Notes: generated by a model from the letters alone, not told the origin. Counted from the first letter of the stretch, positions 7,707 to 18,459 are shown. The stretch: 64,000 nt of DNA from Planctomycetota bacterium (GCA_016795285.1 JAEUIC010000035.1:1-64000); one strand, 5' to 3'. Translations and numbers: made by a program.

Positions 7707-10700
7707 GCCGCGTCTTCAGCGCGCGCGCCAACGCCTCGGCGAGGCTGCGCAGGTCGAACGGCTTGTAGAGCAGCTCGACGATGCCGTGCGCCGCCAGCTC
7801 GTCGCGGACGATGCCGGTGAGGTAGCCGGTGACCAGCACCATCGGCAGCCCGGGCGAGAGCTGCTGGAGGCGGCGCGCCAGCTGCACGCCGTTCAGGTCG
7901 GGCATCGAGAGGTCGTTCACCACGACGTCGAAGCCGGTCGGCGTCGCCTCGACCTGCGCGATCGCCGCCGCCGGATGGGCGCACGCGGTGACCGCGTAGC
8001 CGAGCCGCTCGAGCATGCGGCGGCCGAGCTCGAGCACCGCGCTCTCGTCGTCGACCAGCAGCACGCGCTGGCCGCTGCCGCGCGGCAGCTCGTCGGGCAG
8101 CGGCTGCTCGACCTCGCTGGCGGCGCGCACGATCGGCAGCCAGACCTCGACGCGCGTCCCCTTGCCGACCGCGCTCGACACGGTGACCGCGCCGTCGTGC
8201 GAGCCGACGATGCCGTGCACCATCGCCAGCCCGAGGCCGGTCCCCTCGCCCGGCCCCTTCGTGGTGAAGAACGGCTCGAAGACGCGCTCCATCACCTCGG
8301 CGCTCATGCCGACGCCGTCGTCGGCCACCGACAACCGCAGCCAGCGGCCGGGCCGCAGCCGCGGCACGCTGCGCGCCAGCTCCTCGTCGACGTCGACCTC
8401 GGCGAGGTTCACCTCGATCTTCCCCTTGCCGGCCGGCATCGCCTGCGCGGCGTTGGTGCAGAGGTTCACCACCACCTGGTGGATCTCGGTCGGATCGGCC
8501 ATCACCGTGCCGCCCGGCGCGGTGACCACCACCGACAGCTCGACGTCGGCCGGGAACGACGAGCGCACCATCCGGCACGCCTCGCGCACGACCGAGTCGA
8601 CCACCACCAGCGCGCGCTGCTGCTCGCCGCGGCGGCTGAAGCGGAGGATCTGGCGCACCAGGTCGCGCGCGCGCCCCGACGCCTGCCGGATCTCGATCAG
8701 CCCGTCGATCGCCTCGTCGGTCGCCGGCGCCTCCTGGCGCAGCGCCGCCTCGGCGAGCTCCGCGTGGCCGAGGATCGCGGTCAGCAGGTTGTTGAAGTCG
8801 TGCGCGATGCCGCCGGCCAGCGTGCCGATCGCCTCGAGCTTCTGCGACTGGCGCAGCTGCGCCTCGAGCTCGCGGTGCGCCTGCTCGGTGGCGACCCGCT
8901 CGGAGAGGTCGCGCGCCACCAGCGACAGGAACTCGACGCGGCCGTCCGGCAGCTCGTGGCGCAGCAGCGAGGCGAGCACCGGCACCGCGCGCCCGCCGGC
9001 GCCTTCGAGCAGCGTCTCGCCGGTCCAGCGGCCGCGCGCGCGCAGCTCCGGCAGCGCGTCCTGCTCGAAGAGCGGCCGCACCGACGGCGCGACCAGGTCG
9101 AGCAAGCTCTCGACCCGCGCGGTCCGTCCGACGCCGCCCAGGATGGCGCGCCCCGCCTCGTTCAACGCGGTGACGCGACCGGCCGGGTCGGCGAAGCAGA
9201 CCAGCTCGTCGGTGGCGGAGAGGAGCAGCTCGGAACGGGCGTGCGCCGCCGCCAGCGCCTCGGCCGCGGCGATCCGCTCGCGCGCGCGGCGGGCGGCGAC
9301 GCGATCGGCCAGCACGTAGACCAGCGCGAGGCCGCCGACCAGCGCGGCGCCGAGCGCGAACTTGAAGCTCTTCGTCTGCCACCAGAAGGGCGGCACCAGC
9401 AGCTCGACGGTCGTGAGCGACTGCGACCAGCGGCCGTCGCCGTTGCTGGCGCGCAGCTCGAAGCGATGGAGCCCGGCGGGCAGCTCCGGGAACTCGAGCA
9501 GCCGCTCGGGGCCGACCTTGACGAAGCGCGCGTCGGGGGCGCTGCGGTAGGCGAGCTGCACCCCTTCGGCGCCGCGCATCACCGGCACCGAGAAGGCGAG
9601 TCGCACGCTGCTCGCGCCGGCCGGCAGCGAGACGCGCACCTGGCCGCGCTCGACCCGCCGCGCGACGCCGTCGACGATGCACTCGTCCAGCACCACCATC
9701 GGCAGCCGCTCGAGCGGCTGCGCCGCCGCCGGATCGAGCCACGCGAGCCCGGTCGCGGTGGCGAACCAGAGGCGGCCGTCGGCGTCCTGCGCGATGCGGC
9801 GCGATTCGCTGCCGGCCGTCTGCGAGGTCGGCAGGCCGTCGGCGATCGAGAGGCGCAGCGGCGCCGGCGGCGCGGGCGCCGCGAGGTCGGCCCACCAAAG
9901 ACGCAGCTCGTCGATGGCGAAGCGGCGCAGCGCGTCGTCGCCGTTCAGCCAGACGTGCGCCCCGACCACGGCGAACTCGCTGGTCGCGAGGTCGCTCACC
10001 AAGCGCCGCGCGCGCAGCGTGGCGCCGTCGCGGCGCGCGAGCGCCACGCAGCGCGCCCCCGCCACCAGCGAGAGCAGCGCGAAGTCGTCGTCGAGCCAGC
10101 GGAGCGCGCGCACCGGCCGCGCGACGAGCGGCTCGCCGTCGAGTTCGAGCGCGATCGGCGCGAACGCGACCCCTTCGGCGCGATGGACGCCCGCCGAGCC
10201 GCAGCTCCAGACCGCGCCGCCGCGATCGAGCGAGAGGTCGCGCACCGACGCGCCTTCGGGCAGCCCCTCGCACCGCGCGAGCGACTCGCCGACCAGCCGC
10301 CACGCGCCGCTCGACGAGCCGAACCAGAGGGCGTCGCCGCGCGGGAGGAAGGCGCCGACGTCGCAACCGACGCGCTCGGCCGGAACGCGCTCGACGAGCG
10401 CATCCCCGACCGCGCTCCAGAGCCCCGTCTCCTTGGTGCCGATCCACAGCGTGCCGTCGGCGGCCGCCTCGACGCCGCGGATCTGCGTCGTGCCGACACG
10501 GTGGCGCAACTGCAGCAACGGCTTCGGGTGGCCGCCCTCGAGGGCGACGAGGTTGCCGGCGGCGTTGGCCGCCAGCAGCCGGCCGCTCGGCTCGACGGCG
10601 AAGCAGCAGACGGCGTCGTCGAGCGAGTAGGCGCCGCCGAGGTGGACGTCGCGCACGCGGCGCGGCGTGAGGCTCGCGAGGCCGCCGCCGCCCGTGCCGA

Positions 10701-11694
10701 CGTGGATCACGCCGTCGGCGTCCTCGAGCAGCGCGGCGATGTTGCTGGAGAGCAGCTCGGTGCCGAGCGCAGCCACCAGCGGCGGCGCGCCGCCCGGCGG
10801 CAGCAGCGCGAGGCCGTAGGAGAAGCTGCCGACCCAGAGGTTGCCGGCGCTGTCCTCGAGGAGCGTGGCGAAGTCGCTGCCGAGCTCGGGCGGCACCGGC
10901 CGCGACTCGACCTCGCGCCCCGCGACGAGGCGGCGAGCGCGGCCGCCCGCGACCAGCCAGAGCCCGCCCGCCCGCGACCGCGCGATGCCGCGCACCGTGC
11001 TGCCGAGCGCCGCCGCGTCGGCCACCACGTCCCACCCTTCGCCGCGCCGACGCGCCACCACGCTCTCGCACGCGGCGTGGAGGACGCCGTCGGCATCGCA
11101 CGCGAGCTGCCAGCCCGAGTGGTCGGCGGGGTCGCGCGGCGGCGGCTCGATGCGGTGCGCGCGGTCGAGCGGGTCGATCGAGTGGAGCGTCGGTCCGCCG
11201 CACCAGACCGTGCCATCCCCCGCTTCGGCCAGCGAGACGATCGGGCCGCTCTGCTCGTCGATGCCCTCGATCGGGTACCAGCCGCTGCGGTCGAGGCGGC
11301 GCAGGCTGTGCATGCCGCCCGCCCACAACCGTCCGGAGCGATCGCAGAGCAGGCCGACGAAGGCATCCTCGACCAGCTCCGGCTGCTGCGCCACGCGCGC
11401 CACCCGGAAGCGGCGGCCGTCGAAGCGCGCGAGCCCCTCGAACGTGCCGACCCAGAGGAAGCCGTCCGGCCCTTGCGCCAGCGCGCGCGCGACGACGTCG
11501 GGCAGCCCTTGGTCGCGGAGGTTGAAGCGGGCGCGGAAGAGATCGGAGAGGCGCGCGGCCGCCGGCGCGGGCGAGTCGAACGCCGCTCGCGTCTCGGCAC
11601 GCGCCGGCCAGGCGACGCCCGCGAGCAGCGCGCTCGCGAGCACTCCCCATCGGGCCAGCTGCGCCCTCTCTCGCCGCGGCGCCGAGATCCCCAT
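7684..11694 (-). CDS. Hybrid two-component sensor kinase with beta-propeller sensor
   Basis: 1336 residues. A signal peptide (to about 34, WPARA-ET) leads to a periplasmic region of about 740 residues made of Reg_prop-like propeller blades ([30 protein letters not shown]) and a YYY-type beta domain just before the membrane segment at about 775-797. Next come a PAS-like domain (about 825-930), a HisKA domain with [19 protein letters not shown] (His near 966), a HATPase domain ([26 protein letters not shown]) and a C-terminal receiver (LLVDDESAV, phospho-acceptor Asp in [18 protein letters not shown]). It resembles the hybrid sensors used for polysaccharide or sugar sensing, but has no DNA-binding output domain, so a phosphotransfer partner must lie elsewhere. 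No response regulator is adjacent. The gene upstream on the same strand encodes a sulfatase-fold protein. Confidence 0.9.
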   Translation of the reverse strand: MGISAPRRERAQLARWGVLASALLAGVAWPARAETRAAFDSPAPAAARLSDLFRARFNLRDQGLPDVVARALAQGPDGFLWVGTFEGLARFDGRRFRVARVAQQPELVEDAFVGLLCDRSGRLWAGGMHSLRRLDRSGWYPIEGIDEQSGPIVSLAEAGDGTVWCGGPTLHSIDPLDRAHRIEPPPRDPADHSGWQLACDADGVLHAACESVVARRRGEGWDVVADAAALGSTVRGIARSRAGGLWLVAGGRARRLVAGREVESRPVPPELGSDFATLLEDSAGNLWVGSFSYGLALLPPGGAPPLVAALGTELLSSNIAALLEDADGVIHVGTGGGGLASLTPRRVRDVHLGGAYSLDDAVCCFAVEPSGRLLAANAAGNLVALEGGHPKPLLQLRHRVGTTQIRGVEAAADGTLWIGTKETGLWSAVGDALVERVPAERVGCDVGAFLPRGDALWFGSSSGAWRLVGESLARCEGLPEGASVRDLSLDRGGAVWSCGSAGVHRAEGVAFAPIALELDGEPLVARPVRALRWLDDDFALLSLVAGARCVALARRDGATLRARRLVSDLATSEFAVVGAHVWLNGDDALRRFAIDELRLWWADLAAPAPPAPLRLSIADGLPTSQTAGSESRRIAQDADGRLWFATATGLAWLDPAAAQPLERLPMVVLDECIVDGVARRVERGQVRVSLPAGASSVRLAFSVPVMRGAEGVQLAYRSAPDARFVKVGPERLLEFPELPAGLHRFELRASNGDGRWSQSLTTVELLVPPFWWQTKSFKFALGAALVGGLALVYVLADRVAARRARERIAAAEALAAAHARSELLLSATDELVCFADPAGRVTALNEAGRAILGGVGRTARVESLLDLVAPSVRPLFEQDALPELRARGRWTGETLLEGAGGRAVPVLASLLRHELPDGRVEFLSLVARDLSERVATEQAHRELEAQLRQSQKLEAIGTLAGGIAHDFNNLLTAILGHAELAEAALRQEAPATDEAIDGLIEIRQASGRARDLVRQILRFSRRGEQQRALVVVDSVVREACRMVRSSFPADVELSVVVTAPGGTVMADPTEIHQVVVNLCTNAAQAMPAGKGKIEVNLAEVDVDEELARSVPRLRPGRWLRLSVADDGVGMSAEVMERVFEPFFTTKGPGEGTGLGLAMVHGIVGSHDGAVTVSSAVGKGTRVEVWLPIVRAASEVEQPLPDELPRGSGQRVLLVDDESAVLELGRRMLERLGYAVTACAHPAAAIAQVEATPTGFDVVVNDLSMPDLNGVQLARRLQQLSPGLPMVLVTGYLTGIVRDELAAHGIVELLYKPFDLRSLAEALARALKTRLSDRASS

Positions 11695-11810
11695 CGATGA
11701 CTCCCGAGCCGAAGCGAGCCCTCGGGCGCGAGACCGGGGCGACGGTCACGACGCACTCGCGATGGCGCGGCAAAGCGTAGCGCGACGGTCGACAGGCGCC
11801 GCGGAGCGAC

Positions 11811-12875
11811 TCAGCGCGGAGCTGCCGGCCAGCGGGCTGCGCCGCTCGCGTCGACCCGCCAGTGGAACGCCGACTCGAGCAGCCGGCGCAGCTCCGCGCG
11901 GATGCGCTCGTCGTCGCCAGCGGCGCCGCTGGCCGCGAGCGGCGGATCGCCTGGCTGCGCGGCGCGGCGCGGCGCGACGCTCTCCGCCGGCGTCGCGCGC
12001 GGGTCGCAGCGGTAGGCGAAGCGGCCGGCGAGCAACGTCACCGCGTCGGCGTCCTGGTCGGGCGCCGGCAGCGGCTCGGCGAAGGCGAAGAAGCGGGCGG
12101 CGCGCGTGCGCGGCGCCAGCAGGAACGGCTCCATCCAGCCCGACGGGACCGGCACGCCGTAGAGCTCGCACAAGGTCGGCGCGATGTCGAGCAGCGAGAC
12201 CTCACGCGGGTCGGGGGCGTGGCCGATCAGGTCGCCCGGCACGCGCAGCGCCAGGCGCGGCGTCGCGCGCGACTCGAGCTCGAGCGACGCGATCACCAGC
12301 CGATCGCGGAGCGGCCCGCTCGCCAGCAGCTCGAGGAAGGTCGGCGGCGTCGCGGCGGGCCACGCGTCGACGTGCAGCCACGCGAGCGCCGGCGCGTCGC
12401 GCTCCTGCGCGATCAGCCAGTTCGCCGCGCGCGTCGCCACCGTCGCCGGATCGCCCCCCTCCTCGAAGAGCAGCGCGGCGCCGCGCCCGAGGCCGCTCTC
12501 GCGGAAGGAGAGGCGCGAGCTGCAGAAGAGCGCCGTGGTGAAGCGCAGGCGCTGCAGCTGCTCGGCGAGCGTCAGCACCCCCGGCGCCAGCCGATCGCCG
12601 TCGCGCACCACGCCGACCTCGCGCGGCATGCGGCTGGTGGCCAGCGCGGCGAGGCTCGCGGCGAGCTCGCTCGAGACGCCGTGCGCGGCGGGGAAGCGGA
12701 CCGCGCTCGACTCGAAGGGACCGAGGCCGAGCGCGCCCTCGCCGACGGTGATCAAGAGGATCGAGCCGGGCTGGATCGGCAGCGTCGCGCCGCGGCCGAA
12801 TCGCGCCTTCGCCGCCACCAGCGCCAGCACGACGCCGAGCGCCACCATGCCCGTCACCAGCCATCGTCCACGCAC
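11811..12875 (-). CDS. Membrane-anchored degenerate sulfatase/alkaline-phosphatase-fold protein
   Basis: 354 residues from a GTG at 12875 that has GGAGAG five bases upstream; longer forms would translate an Arg-rich stretch of the gltX leader. One N-terminal membrane segment (WLVTGMVALGVVLALVAA) is followed by a periplasmic domain. ASLAALATSRMP, REVGVVRDGDRLAPG and TLAEQLQRLRFTTALF match the N-terminal part of sulfatases, and SLLDIAPTLCELYGVPVP the C-terminal part. The metal-binding Asp pair expected after SILLITV is replaced (SILLITVGEGALGLG), and no CxPSR/SxPSR formylglycine motif is present. It is therefore probably not an active sulfatase. The function is unknown; a binding role is possible. 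It lies 116 bases upstream of the hybrid sensor gene on the same strand, which may be coincidence or a shared transcript. Confidence 0.65.
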   Translation of the reverse strand: MRGRWLVTGMVALGVVLALVAAKARFGRGATLPIQPGSILLITVGEGALGLGPFESSAVRFPAAHGVSSELAASLAALATSRMPREVGVVRDGDRLAPGVLTLAEQLQRLRFTTALFCSSRLSFRESGLGRGAALLFEEGGDPATVATRAANWLIAQERDAPALAWLHVDAWPAATPPTFLELLASGPLRDRLVIASLELESRATPRLALRVPGDLIGHAPDPREVSLLDIAPTLCELYGVPVPSGWMEPFLLAPRTRAARFFAFAEPLPAPDQDADAVTLLAGRFAYRCDPRATPAESVAPRRAAQPGDPPLAASGAAGDDERIRAELRRLLESAFHWRVDASGAARWPAAPR

Positions 12876-13017
12876 GCGCGCTCTCCACCGGGCGCCCGAG
12901 CGCGACCTGGCGCGCGGGCGCGAGCGGCGCGTTCTACCGCGCGCGACCGGCGGCTCGCGCGCCGCTGGTACACTCCCCCGCCCTTTTCTGCCCGCGACTC
13001 CATCGAGCGAGCGAGCC

Positions 13018-14505
13018 ATGACCGTCCGCGTCCGCATCGCGCCGAGCCCCACCGGCGACCCGCACGTCGGCACCGCCTACGTCGGCCTCTTCAACTGGCT
13101 GTACGCGAAGAAGCACGGCGGGCAGTTCCTCCTGCGCATCGAGGACACCGACCAGGTGCGCAGCACGCCGGAGAGCGAGCGGTCGATCATGCGCGCCATG
13201 AAGTGGCTCGACCTCGCCTACGACGAGGGGCCCGACATCGGCGGCCCGTGCGGTCCCTACCGCCAGTCGGAGCGGACCGAGCATTACCGCAAGCACACGC
13301 AGCTCCTGCTCGACAAGGGGGCGGCCTACCGCTGCTTCTGCACCGACGAGCGCTTGGGCCTCATGCGCGAGCGGCAGAAGGCGGCGAAGCTGCCGCCCGG
13401 CTACGACGGCCTCTGCCGCAGCCTGTCGAAGGAGGAGTCCGACCGGCGCGCGGCGGCGGGCGAGAAGTTCGTCGTGCGCATGAAGATCGACAAGTCGGGC
13501 AAGACGATCGTGAAGGACGTGCTGCGCGGCGACATCGAGTTCAGCCACGTCGAGATCGACGACCAGGTGCTGATGAAGTCGGACCACTTCCCGACCTACC
13601 ACCTCGCCAACGTCGTCGACGACCGCCTCATGGGGATCACCCACGTGCTGCGCGCCGAGGAGTGGATCTCGTCGACGCCGAAGCACGTGCTGCTCTACGA
13701 GGCGTTCGGCTGGCCGGCGCCGGTCTTCTGCCACCTGCCGCTGCTGCGCAACGCCGATCGCACCAAGATCAGCAAGCGCAAGAACCCGACCTCGCTCGAC
13801 TGGTACCGTGCGCAGGGCTACCTGCCCGAGGCGCTGATCAACTTCCTCGCGCTGATGGGCTTCGCCCCGGCCGAGGGCGAGGGGAGCGAGATCTTCGATC
13901 GCGCGCAGCTGATGGCGCGCTTCGACCTCGACAAGATCTCGCTCGGCGGGCCGGTCTTCGACCTCACCAAGCTCGAGTGGCTGAACGGCGAGTGGATCCG
14001 CCGCCTCCCCGCCGACGTGCTGGCCGAGCGGATCGTCGCCTGGATCGCGAACGACGGGCCGGCCGAGCTGCGCGCCAGCGCGCCGCCGCTCGACTTCGTG
14101 AAGAAGGTGGTGCCGCTGATCCAGGAGCGCATGAAGAAGCTCTCCGAGTGGGACGAGTGGACCGACTACTTCTTCAAGGAGTCGGTGGTCCTCACCAAGG
14201 AGGCGTTCCGGCGCGCCAAGCTGCCGCCGCCGCAGCTCGCCGCGGTGGTGACCGCCTGCGCCGACCTGCTCGCGCCGCACGGCGAGATCGTGCCGACCCG
14301 CGACGAGCCGGCGCTGCGCGAGCTCGCCGGCAAGCTCGGCGTGAAGGTGGGCGACCTCTTCATGGCGCTGCGCGTGGCGATCACCGGCAAGTCGGCGACC
14401 CCGCCGCTGCTCGAGTCGATGGCGCTGCTCGGCGCGGCGAAGAGCGTGGCGCGGCTGCGCGCCGCCGCGAAGTTCCTGGCGGAGAGCGACCCGGGCGAGC
14501 TCTGA
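13018..14505 (+). CDS. gltX: Glutamyl-tRNA synthetase
   Basis: 495 residues, the normal size for a discriminating or non-discriminating bacterial GluRS. It charges tRNA(Glu) in the cytoplasm. The class I signature is PSPTGDPHVGTA at 9-20 (HVGT in place of HIGH) and the second signature is KISKRKNP near 251. The zinc-site segment YRCFCTDERL ... YDGLC is present between the two. The anticodon-binding alpha-helical domain fills the last third. ATG at 13018 begins directly with the conserved MTVRVRIAPSPTG, so the start is secure. A TACACT hexamer at 12969 followed by a run of C is a possible -10 element. Confidence 0.96.
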   Translation: MTVRVRIAPSPTGDPHVGTAYVGLFNWLYAKKHGGQFLLRIEDTDQVRSTPESERSIMRAMKWLDLAYDEGPDIGGPCGPYRQSERTEHYRKHTQLLLDKGAAYRCFCTDERLGLMRERQKAAKLPPGYDGLCRSLSKEESDRRAAAGEKFVVRMKIDKSGKTIVKDVLRGDIEFSHVEIDDQVLMKSDHFPTYHLANVVDDRLMGITHVLRAEEWISSTPKHVLLYEAFGWPAPVFCHLPLLRNADRTKISKRKNPTSLDWYRAQGYLPEALINFLALMGFAPAEGEGSEIFDRAQLMARFDLDKISLGGPVFDLTKLEWLNGEWIRRLPADVLAERIVAWIANDGPAELRASAPPLDFVKKVVPLIQERMKKLSEWDEWTDYFFKESVVLTKEAFRRAKLPPPQLAAVVTACADLLAPHGEIVPTRDEPALRELAGKLGVKVGDLFMALRVAITGKSATPPLLESMALLGAAKSVARLRAAAKFLAESDPGEL

Positions 14506-14608
14506 GAGCGGAGCAGGACTCGCGGACGGAACCGCCGGGAGCGGCGGCGCGTACCATCGCGCACCTTCCGGCGGCGCGCCTTCGCCGCCCCTCCCGCGAG
14601 GCCCCACG

Positions 14609-16612
14609 ATGCTCCGTGCGCTCCACCGCCTGCTCGCCCTCGGACCCGCTCGCCCGCCGCGGCTCGCCCTCCTCGCCGCGCTGCTCGCCCTGTTCGCGCT
14701 CGCGCGACCGGCACAGGCGGGCGCCACCCCGCAAGAGGCGAAGGTCACCTTCGAGGAGTGGCAGCTGATGTACATGGACGAGGCCAAGGTCGGCTTCGTC
14801 CACGTGCTGCAGGAGGAGGTGGTGCGCGATGGCGTGCCGCTGCTCTGCACCACCAGCGACTCGTCGATGACCATCAACCGCCTCGGCACCAACATCACGG
14901 TGCTGCAGCTGCAGAAGATGTGGGAGGACGCCGACGGGAAGATCGTCTCGATCGAGGGCGAGTCGAACACGTCGATCGCCAAGTCGCGCACCAAGGTGAC
15001 CGTGAACGGCGATCGCGCCGAGGTGGTGAAGCAGATCGCCGGCCCGCCGCAGGTGACGACGATCGACTGGAAGAAGGAGTGGCTCGGCACCGTCGCGATG
15101 GAGGCGCAGGTGCGGCGCCGCATCGACGCCGGCGAGAAGACCTTCACCATCGAGTCGTGGTCGCCCGACCTCGGCCCCACCGTGATGAGCTACGAGCTGC
15201 TCGGCCCCGCCGAGATCGACGTGCCCGGGCTCGGCAAGCGCGAGCTGATCCACGCGCGCAGCACGATCGACGTGCAGCCGGGGATGCTGACCGACGCGTA
15301 CGCCGATCCCGACACGCTGCTGACGGTGATGACGTCGACCAAGATCATGGGCATGCGGATCATGACCGTGGTCTCGACCAAGGCGGAGTGCCTGGCCGCG
15401 TTCGCCAAGCCCGACACGCCCGAGGTCTTCAACCGCCTCTCGCCGCGCACCAACGTGCGCCTCCCCGACCCCTACCGCACCGACGAGCTCCTCCTGCACG
15501 TCACCGCCGGCGACGCCGAGGTGCCGCTGCCGCCGCTCGCCGACGAGCGGCAGACCGTCGTCGAGCAGCGCGGCCCGAACGACCTCGTCCTGCGCATCCG
15601 TCGCGTCGTGCCCGACCAGGCGTTCACGCTGCCGCTCGCCGGCCTCACGCAAGAGGAGCAGGAGTGCCTGCAGCCGAACCTGCAGATCGAGAGCGACCAT
15701 CCGGCGCTCGTCGCGCTGGCGAAGCAGGCGATCGGCGGCGAGACCGACGCCTGGAAGGCGGCCGCCAAGCTCGAGCGCTTCGCCTACCAGTACATCTCGA
15801 ACAAGAGCCTCTCCGCGCTGCTCGAGACCGCCGCCAAGGTGGTCGAGACCAAGACCGGCGACTGCACCGAGCACGGCGTGCTGCTGGCCGGGCTGTGCCG
15901 CGCGGTCGGCATCCCGGCGCGCGTCGCCGTCGGCTTCCTCTACTTCCAGGGCATCTGGGGCGGCCACATGTGGGCCGAGGTGTCGCTCGGCGGCAAGTGG
16001 TACGCGCTCGACGCGGTGCTCGGCCACGGCAGCGTCGACGCGGCCCACATCCGGCTGGCCGCCGACTCGCTGAAGGACGCCGAGATCAGCCGCGTCTTCG
16101 CCAACGTCGCCCTCGGCATGACGATGAAGATCGACCTGCTGTCGTTCCGCCACGGCGACAAGGAGGTGAAGGTCGGCGAGAACCCGGTGGTCTTCACGGT
16201 CGACGCCGGCCGCTACCAGCACCTGCTCTTCGACGTGTCGGTCACGGCGCCCGACGGGATCGAGGTGGTGCCCAATCGCGCCATCACGCTCGGCGACAAC
16301 GAGATCGTCGAGTTCCGCCGGCCCGGCGGCGGCAGCGTCGAGATCGACGTGGTCGACGTCACCTACGACTTCAAGCTCGACGACGCCAAGGCGATGCTCG
16401 AGGCGGGCGGCTTGTCGCGCGTGAAGTCGAGCGAGCGCACCATCGACGGCCGCCCCGGCCGCCTCTTCCGCGGCAAGAAGAACAAGGCGGACGCGCTCTG
16501 CGCCGCGGTCGTGCGCGATCAGGTGCTGGTGCTGGTGATGGGCTCGGCGAAGGATCCCGCCGACGAGGCGCTCTTCGAGGCGCTGGTCGGAACGCTCGAC
16601 CTCGATCGCTGA
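14609..16612 (+). CDS. Exported transglutaminase-like protein
   Basis: 667 residues. The N-terminal signal peptide has a hydrophobic core at about 18-34 and a likely cut after AQA. The transglutaminase core has Cys419 in GDCTEHGVLLAGLCRAVGIPAR, His453 in GHMWAEV and Asp468 in WYALDAV, the complete Cys-His-Asp triad. The first 380 residues form a beta-rich domain and the last 170 a second domain of unknown type. Bacterial exported members act as proteases, protein cross-linkers or peptidoglycan-related enzymes; the substrate is not evident here. The gene stands alone, with TACCAT at 14552 as a possible -10 and a strong terminator 27 bases after the stop. Confidence 0.85.
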   Translation: MLRALHRLLALGPARPPRLALLAALLALFALARPAQAGATPQEAKVTFEEWQLMYMDEAKVGFVHVLQEEVVRDGVPLLCTTSDSSMTINRLGTNITVLQLQKMWEDADGKIVSIEGESNTSIAKSRTKVTVNGDRAEVVKQIAGPPQVTTIDWKKEWLGTVAMEAQVRRRIDAGEKTFTIESWSPDLGPTVMSYELLGPAEIDVPGLGKRELIHARSTIDVQPGMLTDAYADPDTLLTVMTSTKIMGMRIMTVVSTKAECLAAFAKPDTPEVFNRLSPRTNVRLPDPYRTDELLLHVTAGDAEVPLPPLADERQTVVEQRGPNDLVLRIRRVVPDQAFTLPLAGLTQEEQECLQPNLQIESDHPALVALAKQAIGGETDAWKAAAKLERFAYQYISNKSLSALLETAAKVVETKTGDCTEHGVLLAGLCRAVGIPARVAVGFLYFQGIWGGHMWAEVSLGGKWYALDAVLGHGSVDAAHIRLAADSLKDAEISRVFANVALGMTMKIDLLSFRHGDKEVKVGENPVVFTVDAGRYQHLLFDVSVTAPDGIEVVPNRAITLGDNEIVEFRRPGGGSVEIDVVDVTYDFKLDDAKAMLEAGGLSRVKSSERTIDGRPGRLFRGKKNKADALCAAVVRDQVLVLVMGSAKDPADEALFEALVGTLDLDR

Positions 16613-16638
16613 CCCGCCAGGCGGCAACGGTTGCTCGT

Positions 16639-16682
16639 GCCGGCGGTCGCTTCCCGAGGGGGGCGACCGCCGGCCGTTTTTT
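16639..16682 (+). terminator. Rho-independent terminator after the transglutaminase gene
   Basis: A perfect 12-bp stem (16639-16650 with 16663-16674, GCCGGCGGTCGC and its complement) with a 12-base loop is followed by CG and six T. This is the cleanest intrinsic terminator in the window. Confidence 0.92.
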
Positions 16683-16818
16683 CCGCCGCAGCGCGGAACC
16701 CCCTCGTTGAGGCGGCGCGCGCCGCGCGTCGATCGGCGCTGCGGAGGGGCGGAGCTTCGGGGCTGGCGGAGGCCAGGCGAGGCGAGGAGCGGGCCGCGCG
16801 GACGGCCCGAGGATCCAT

Positions 16819-18459
16819 TTGCCAGCGCAGAGCGACGAATCGAGCAAGGAGGTCGCGATCAGCCTTCGCGTGAAGGCGATGGCGGCCGCGGCGGTGCTGA
16901 TCGCCGCCAGCGCGACGGCCATCGGCTGGTCGGTGCTCGACGCCGCGCGCGACCAGATGCGCCGCGCCCACGTCGAGCGCGTCGACAGCGCCTCGCGCGC
17001 CACCGCGCAGAGCCTCCTGCCCGCGCTGCTGCCCGAACGAGACGTGAACGAGCTCACCCGCCTCGCCCATGCGGCGCTGCGCACCAGCGGCGTGCTGCTC
17101 TGCGCCTGCTTCGACGCCGAGGGCGAGCTGCTGGCGCTGGCGAGCGTCCCCGAGTTCGAGGGGCCGCTGCGGCCGCTCGTGGCGGCGATCGGCCCGCGCC
17201 CGCGACAGGACTCCACGCTGCGCACGCGGCGCGGCGAGAGCGTGGCGCTGCGCGCGACGTCGGTGGTGGCGCGCCCGACGCGCGAGAGCGTGCCGATCGA
17301 GGCGGCGGCGGGCCGCGCCGGCAGCGACGTGGTGGCGACCGTGGTGATCGGCTCGAGCGACGCGCCGGTCGACGCGGAGCACGGCCCGCTGCAGCTGCGC
17401 GTCTGGACGCTGGTGGCGGGCGTCGCGGCGGCCACCGCGCTGCTCGCCTGGCTGCTCGCCCGCTCGCTGGTGCGCCCGATCCAGGCGCTGGTCACCGGCA
17501 CGCGCCACCTCGCCGACGGCGACTTCGCCCATCGCGTCGACGTGCGGACGCGCGACGAGATCGCGCTGCTCGCCGACTCGTTCAACCGGATGACCGCCGA
17601 GCTCGGCGAGTCGCGCGCGCGGCTCGCCCGCCACCAGGAGCTGCTCGAGGAGACGGTGCGGCAGCGCACGCGCGAGCTGCGCGAGGCGTACGCCGAGCTC
17701 AAGGTGGTCGACCAGCTGAAGGACAGCTTCCTCAGCTCGATCAGCCACGAGTTCCGCACGCCGATCACGTCGATCCGCGCGTCGGCCGAGATCCTCGAGC
17801 AGGACGACGCCATGGACGCGCTGACGCGGCGCGAGTTCGCCGGGATGATCGTCGCCGCCAGCGAGCGGCTCGGCCACCTCGTCGACGACGTGCTGGAGAT
17901 GGCGCAGCTCGAGTCGGGCGAGATGCCGTTCCGCTTCGTCGCCACCACGCCGCGCCGCCTCGTCGAGGGCGCCTGCGCGCAGGTGCAGGCGGCCGCGGCC
18001 GCACGCCCGGTCACGCTCCGCTGCGAGGTCGCGGCCGACGCGCCCGAAGCGCTGCGCTGCGACGAGCGCAAGCTGGTGCGCCTGCTCGTCGAGCTGCTGC
18101 GCAACGCGGTCCGCTACGCGCCGGAGGGCGGCGCGGTCGAGCTGACCGCGCGGCGCTGCGCCGAGGGGGTGCGCTTCGACGTGCGCGACGACGGACCGGG
18201 CATCCCGGTCGCCGAACTCGAGACGGTCTTCGAGAAGTTCCGCCAGTCGGGCGAGCTGCTGACCGGGAAGCCGCAGGGGCAGGGGCTCGGCCTCGCGCTC
18301 TGCCGGCTGATCGCGCAGCGCCACGGCGGCCGCGTCTTCGCGCTCGCCGAGCCGCGCGGCGCGCACCTCGTCGTCCTGCTGCCGCTCGCGCCGATCGCCG
18401 AACCGGTCGCGCGGCCGCGGCTCGATCCGGCCGGCGAGCCGGTCGCCGTCGCCCGCTGA
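16819..18459 (+). CDS. Membrane sensor histidine kinase with HAMP domain
   Basis: 546 residues from a TTG at 16819 that has GAGGA five bases upstream; no ATG lies near. A first membrane segment (AMAAAAVLIAASATAIGWSV) and a second (about 197-217, WTLVAGVAAATALLAWLLA) enclose a periplasmic sensor domain of about 150 residues. A HAMP domain follows (RPIQALVTGTRHLADGDF), then a coiled coil, a HisKA domain with His310 in SSISHEFRTPITSIR, and a HATPase domain with LLRNAVRYAP, DDGPGIP and GQGLGLAL. It should autophosphorylate and pass phosphate to a response regulator that is not encoded nearby (orphan). The signal sensed is unknown. Confidence 0.93.
   Translation: MPAQSDESSKEVAISLRVKAMAAAAVLIAASATAIGWSVLDAARDQMRRAHVERVDSASRATAQSLLPALLPERDVNELTRLAHAALRTSGVLLCACFDAEGELLALASVPEFEGPLRPLVAAIGPRPRQDSTLRTRRGESVALRATSVVARPTRESVPIEAAAGRAGSDVVATVVIGSSDAPVDAEHGPLQLRVWTLVAGVAAATALLAWLLARSLVRPIQALVTGTRHLADGDFAHRVDVRTRDEIALLADSFNRMTAELGESRARLARHQELLEETVRQRTRELREAYAELKVVDQLKDSFLSSISHEFRTPITSIRASAEILEQDDAMDALTRREFAGMIVAASERLGHLVDDVLEMAQLESGEMPFRFVATTPRRLVEGACAQVQAAAAARPVTLRCEVAADAPEALRCDERKLVRLLVELLRNAVRYAPEGGAVELTARRCAEGVRFDVRDDGPGIPVAELETVFEKFRQSGELLTGKPQGQGLGLALCRLIAQRHGGRVFALAEPRGAHLVVLLPLAPIAEPVARPRLDPAGEPVAVAR

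Noticed and set aside
7786-11700. Plus-strand open frame of 1304 codons opposite the hybrid sensor
   Set aside because: Composition of a shadow frame (Arg, His, Asp, Ala rich); the minus strand carries complete kinase and receiver motifs.
7526-11773. Minus-strand open frame of 1415 codons in another frame of the hybrid sensor gene
   Set aside because: No recognisable domain; overlaps the true frame throughout.
12184-13017. N-terminal extension of the gltX frame
   Set aside because: The extension has no family match and overlaps the sulfatase-fold gene; conserved GluRS sequence begins at the ATG at 13018.
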